From Dunaliella salina (taxonomy: Eukaryota; Chlorophyta; Chlorophyceae; Chlamydomonadales; Dunaliellaceae): 10,043 bases of DNA. A program made the translations under genes and the position numbers. Positions 6,777 to 10,043 of this stretch are shown here, in pieces (position 1 is the first letter of the stretch; each line of letters begins with the position of its first letter). The stretch covers positions 71,163 to 81,205 of the forward strand of contig MU069638.1 of assembly GCA_002284615.2 (NCBI GenBank), written 5' to 3'. Below the pieces are notes generated by a model. The model made no database searches. It was not told the DNA's origin and saw nothing but the letters and a program-made list of their open reading frames with translations.

Positions 6777-7712
6777 GGCTGTGGGAATTACTCTTGTTTT
6801 CTATTGCGCGGCGTGTGGAGACTGGTTTGTGGGCATATTGAACAGAATGGGCATGAAGTTTTTGAGCAAACGCTGGTGATCCAATACTAGTTGTTTGACT
6901 TGCTTCAGGGTATGCCCAGTGTAAATAGTTCCACCTACACCCAGAAGAATAGGGTGAATTGTAAGAGCTTTAGCTTTAAATAGTTTACAAAGGTCTGCAT
7001 GCTGCTGCTTAGACGCATTCAACTGATGTTCTGGCCTTGTGTCTTCACAGAACTTGATTTCTATTAGGTGCACGTAGCCTTGTTTTGCATGTGATTGATA
7101 AGGTTGTCTCACGCGGTTAGCTGTGCTAGTCCTGTGTGTGGTGCTGTACCTGCTGCGTAAAGCACATTGTGAGTGGGAAGGAGTAACATTGTTAGAAGTG
7201 GGTCTGGCATTGTAAGGGGTAACCGAGATAGCATCTGGTCAGCTGAAGGTGAGCTTTGCCCTCTTAGAAAGATTACGAGGGGAGAGGTAAGTAGGGAAAG
7301 TTGTGTTTGTGGGCATGTTTAGGGGGGTTGGAGGTCGTGTTGTGCAAGCTTAAAATCGCTTCCCATGTCCGTGTAGACCAGGCCTGCTTCCCAAGGGCTT
7401 TTACTCAGTGCACCATTCTGCCAGCAATATTATGGCCCTCAGTTATCATGTTAGAGATGATTTGATTTTGGCAGCCTAAGAGCATGTGTAGTGGGCTGTC
7501 CAATTGATGACATCCTGGGATCTCCGAGGGCATGATGGGTCAGTTGATCTTTTAAAACGGACTGCATGCTTTGTTTACAGAGGGTTCCTGTGTGATACTG
7601 CAGGATAGTGCGCTTCACGGGTGTGGATATATGTGACATATTCCTCTCCCAGATTTCTGAGCGGACTCATTAATCCAATGTGCATGAGGAATGCATGATG
7701 ACGCCTTCACAC
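6742..7712 (-). pseudogene. Decayed C-terminal half of a second element copy, with PD-(D/E)XK nuclease
   Basis: It aligns with the end of the large frame: NMSHISTPVKRTILQYHTGTL (about 7647-7585) matches its TMSTLSFN...KYRTGTL, and LHMLLGCQN plus ITEGHNIAGR match LHILSGC and TERHNIASR. Frameshifts near 7565 and 7500 and TGA codons at about 7405 and 7241-7239 break it. From 7238 to the stop TAG at 6803-6801 the frame is open and shows PDAISVTP (D codon at 7235), then 57 residues, then IEIKF (E codon at 7061, K codon at 7055), then a Gln-rich helix. This is a PD-(D/E)XK nuclease core, as in restriction-like LINE endonucleases. LLGVGGTIYTGHTL follows near the end. The copy is inactive, but its last domain is well kept. 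Confidence 0.78.
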
Positions 7713-8017
7713 GCACTGCAATCAGGGTACAGAACTCACAAACACCACAAACATTGCACTGCCAGATGATGTTAAAACTATGGCATGCTCTTCATTTTCA
7801 GGGGAGGGTGCTAAGTGCGTGGGGTTGCAGAGCAGGAGAAGGAGAGTCTGGCATCCAGGAGCATGGCGGACAAGCCTCCAGATCCCCATTAGTAGTTTCT
7901 AGCTCAAACCTAGACTAGCTGTGTCTAGCACAGGTCTTCAGGGCCCTTTGGTGAGAGCAGGGGCATCCACACCCCTGACACTTTGGATCTTCCTGAAGAG
8001 GTTGGTCTTTACACTCA
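7713..8017. repeat. Repeat copy 2 (7858-7965) in otherwise unassigned sequence
   Basis: Bases 7858-7965 are the diverged partner of 5819-5931, with the equivalent ATG at 7863 followed by an early stop. A plus frame of 75 codons (7691-7918) has no recognisable domain and crosses this repeat and the end of the decayed nuclease copy. Nothing else is supported. Confidence 0.4.
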
Positions 8018-8117
8018 TGCACTTGCTTGCAGCTATGCCCTTACGCGACGCTCGTACACACCCAAATTCCCCTTGTGCCCTCACTGCACACAACCGGGAG
8101 GTCACAGCCTGTGCACC
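8018..8117. repeat. 100-bp direct repeat, unit 1
   Basis: TGCACTTGCTTGCAGCTATG to CCTGTGCACC is repeated at 8211-8310 with only a few substitutions and no gap, at an offset of exactly 193 bases. Both strands keep fairly long open frames through it, but these are a by-product of the duplication. Confidence 0.85.
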
Positions 8118-8210
8118 CATAATGCTAGGCTCAAGCAGGAGGCACTCGCGCCTGTGTGATAGATCTGTTGGACATTGGCCCACGCGGATCACCTTCCGCT
8201 GGAGACCTCG

Positions 8211-8310
8211 TGCACTTGCTTGCAGATATGCCCTTACGCAACGCTCGTACACACCCAGATTCCCCTTGTGCCCTCACTGCACACAACCGGTAGGTCACAG
8301 CCTGTGCACC
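8211..8310. repeat. 100-bp direct repeat, unit 2
   Basis: This is the second unit of the pair described at 8018-8117. The 93-base spacer between the units (8118-8210) has no clear third copy after this unit, where the sequence runs into the third 3'-end fragment of the element. Confidence 0.85.
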
Positions 8311-8329
8311 AATGAGGCTTATCATGCGC

Positions 8330-8434
8330 ATTCAAGAAAAGAAAAACTTCGTAGGAAGAGAAACTCTCCCCACATCAATTAAGGAAAAGGAGACACATTG
8401 GCTCAAAGAGCCGTGAGTCCCCTCCACCGCAATT
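8330..8434 (-). repeat. 3'-end fragment of the element family, copy 3
   Basis: It shares CTCTCCC, TCAATTAAGGAAAAGGAGAC and GAGCCGTGAGTCCCCTCCAC with 6605-6710, plus a T/C-rich tail on the minus strand. The match ends at CCGCAATTT, before the C-terminal codons, so only the 3' untranslated part is present. That is the expected look of a 5'-truncated retroelement insertion. Confidence 0.7.
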
Positions 8435-9294
8435 TCATGCAAAGCCAATGAATGCGCTCACAATATACAGGATTATCCTGTATAAGGACAGAGGTGGGCA
8501 ACCAAGGAACCAAACAGGGGTCCTTTTGAAATGTTCCCTGAGCATGGTGACCGCGCTTGTGCTCAGCATAAAATGATAGCCCTTGTAATAAGTTTTGTAA
8601 TTAATTTTCTGTAGCTGCTGCATTAAAATATTCACACTCAGGGCCACTTCTGCTATTTTTCCAAACGTGAACCCTACTTTTCGAGCAAGCACCCACCATA
8701 TCTGACCAGCGACTGTACCAAATTTGGTGATTTTTAATGATTTGGCGTCCTTGAAACAAAAAATATCATTAAAAAATGGAGTGAAAAGACCCAATGGTTG
8801 GTCAGACACTGAATTCCAGCCATTTCCCTTTGAGAAAATCAAGCACTAGGGGTGCCAAAAAGGTCATTTAGCATATCAAGATGTTAGCATATCATATAAG
8901 GGTTATTAAGAAAATATTTTTGGTGTGAATTTTTAGTACCAAGGTGGAGCTGTGGGCCATTCTAGGGTGATCTGAGGCCAGGAAATTGATATGGGGTCAA
9001 CCGATTTTCATCATTTTTTGGTGAAAGTTTTTTATTTATATCATGACGGTTCGCCTGGTCAGATTTGGAAAATATTGGAGAGAAAGATATCATTAAAGGA
9101 ATTTGGGCGCGTCGCCCACCGCTGGATTTTGCACACGTTGAGAAGGGTCATAAATGGGAGCATGCACTTGCATGAAGCAAGCAACATTTCATTGCACACG
9201 CCACACCCCTAAAAAAATTGTCCAGGCAAAGGTACCTGCAGATTGAGTAGAAACGTGCATACTCTGTACCATCACGCTTATGCTTGGGCAAGGC
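8435..9294. other. AT-rich stretch with two diverged inverted copies of one sequence
   Basis: ATCTGACCAG at 8700-8709 is the exact reverse complement of 9055-9064, and the match extends imperfectly over 8696-8718 and 9045-9069. Read outward on opposite strands, the two arms translate as GQIWWVLARK and GQIWKILERK, inside a 135-codon minus frame (8842-8435) and a 73-codon plus frame (8991-9212). TTAGCATATCA is also repeated at 8868 and 8884. This may be an old repeat family or the remains of a coding element. No known domain is recognised. Confidence 0.45.
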
Positions 9295-9307
9295 TTTTTT
9301 TTTTTTT
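9295..9307 (+). repeat. T13 homopolymer
   Basis: Thirteen consecutive T residues followed directly by a short hairpin. It may be a poly(A) tail of a minus-strand insertion or a simple slippage run; no flanking duplication was identified. Confidence 0.6.
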
Positions 9308-9333
9308 GAGGTGCCTGTGTGCACATGCACCTC
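9308..9333. other. Short inverted repeat
   Basis: GAGGTGC (9308-9314) and GCACCTC (9327-9333) can pair around a 12-base loop that itself contains GTGCAC. Its role is unknown, and chance is possible in this GTGC-rich region. Confidence 0.4.
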
Positions 9334-9399
9334 CTGTGAACAGAGGGCAGCCTGTAGTGCCAGGGCTACGATAATAAAATAAAATCCACACCAGCGCAT

Positions 9400-10043
9400 G
9401 TGCCCCCCTTGCAGTGCCTCCTCCTGCGCCTATGCCTGCCCCACTATGCTTGTGCCCGTGCCCGTAGTGCCTGTGCCTAAGGATGTATGTCTTTTTGTGT
9501 TCACGCTTGGCATGAATTCTCACTCCGTGTGTGCTAGTGCCACAGTCACTGTGTTTGTTACCTGTCGTGCCTTGAACACTGCCACATTGCTCTTGTGCCA
9601 TGCTGCAGGAGCAATTGCAGGTTTACTCTTGCAGTGCCTGCGTACCTGCAGTGCCATGCAGCATGCCTGTGCCAATACCTGTGCGTACGCCAGTGCCTCT
9701 TTTAATGCCTGTGCCTGGAGCAGTGCTTGTGCCTGTGCTTGCAGTGCCTCCTGCAGATCTCGTGCCAGTACCTGTAGTGCCCGTGCCTCCTGCAGTGCCT
9801 CCTGCGTGGCCTGTGCCTGAGGTGCCTGTGCCTGTGGCATGTTGCATGCCCGTGCCAGCTGCAGTGCATCCTACGTTGCCAGCCCCTGTGCATGCAGTGC
9901 CTCCTCCTGTGCCTGTGCTAGCGCCTGTGCGTCAGACAGTGCCACTTCTACTGCTTCCTCTGCCTCCTGCAGTGCCTGTGCCCGTGCCTCCTGCAATGCC
10001 TGTGCCTGTGCCCGTGCCTCCTGCAGTGCCTGTGCCTGTGCCC
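9400..10043 (+). repeat. Degenerate GTGCCT hexanucleotide array, continuing past right edge
   Basis: From about 9410, and most regularly after 9640, the sequence is built of GTGCCT/CCTGTG, CCTGCA and CCTCCT hexamers with point changes but few phase changes. Near the end a longer unit of about 30 bases appears (GTGCCTCCTGCA, then RTGCCTGTGCCTGTGCCC). The six-base period keeps several frames on both strands free of stops, so open frames here are poor evidence of genes. Confidence 0.85.
9600..10043 (+). CDS. Possible Val-Pro-rich repeat protein, open at right edge
   Basis: In the frame ending exactly at base 10043, the last stop is TGA at 9573-9575. An ATG at 9600 then opens 148 codons to the edge without a stop. 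After a short Gln/Cys-rich start the chain becomes V-P dipeptides with PPA interruptions, settling into a VPPA(V/M)PVPVP unit in the last 90 bases. Pro-rich X-P repeats occur in algal cell-wall glycoproteins, so an extracellular structural protein is conceivable. There is no visible signal peptide at this start, and other frames of the same array are also open, so a non-coding satellite is at least as likely. Confidence 0.25.
   Translation, partial: MLQEQLQVYSCSACVPAVPCSMPVPIPVRTPVPLLMPVPGAVLVPVLAVPPADLVPVPVVPVPPAVPPAWPVPEVPVPVACCMPVPAAVHPTLPAPVHAVPPPVPVLAPVRQTVPLLLLPLPPAVPVPVPPAMPVPVPVPPAVPVPVP

Noticed and set aside
8018..8310. CRISPR-like repeat-spacer arrangement
   Set aside because: There are only two units of 100 bp, in eukaryotic-looking DNA with no cas genes.
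8435..8842. 135-codon minus frame as a gene
   Set aside because: No domain, AT-rich, and it overlaps an inverted repeat; treated as repeat-derived.
9520..9893. Gly-Thr-, His-Arg- and Ala-Gln-rich minus frames in the hexanucleotide array
   Set aside because: They are by-products of a six-base period that leaves most phases open.

Overview
The window looks like repeat-rich nuclear DNA of a eukaryote. I favour a chlorophycean (volvocine-type) green alga, but only because the main protein resembles, as I remember them, repeat-encoded proteins of those algae; this was not checked. There are no bacterial operons, Shine-Dalgarno patterns or tRNA/rRNA genes, and two ambiguous bases (N at 396 and 4310) point to a draft assembly.

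Bases 1-4716, minus strand: one uninterrupted reading frame of 1,572 codons that runs off the left edge and so has no stop codon inside the window. It encodes a mobile-element protein. In order it has an N-terminal region, a long Ser/Thr/Pro/Gln/Asn-rich linker, a basic/aromatic domain, a complete PHD finger, about 480 residues of unknown or methyltransferase-like sequence, a complete RNase H domain, and an R2-like C-x2-C-x7-H-x4-C knuckle followed by an RHN motif. No reverse transcriptase is visible. The frame leaves the window just before where the next domain should be.

Bases 4723-7712: wreckage of the same family. A 3'-end fragment (4723-4860) abuts the 5' end of the big frame. A decayed plus-strand copy of the PHD region lies at about 6095-6597. 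A decayed minus-strand copy of the C-terminal half (6742-7712) supplies the missing end: a PD-(D/E)XK (restriction-like) nuclease, after which the protein stops. Together the copies give a PHD / unknown middle / RNase H / CCHC / REL-nuclease protein with no polymerase, which is the most interesting thing here. A small, probably frameshifted, Cys-containing plus-strand gene candidate with a TATA-like box lies at 5161-5568.

Bases 7713-9400: more repeats. They include a diverged partner of 5819-5931, two 100-bp direct repeats at a 193-bp offset, a third 3'-end fragment of the element (8330-8434), and an AT-rich part with two diverged inverted copies of one sequence. Bases 9400-10043 are a degenerate GTGCCT hexanucleotide array that stays open in several frames; one frame reads as a Val-Pro-rich chain that runs off the right edge.

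Apart from the big frame, I see no gene that I would call intact with confidence.
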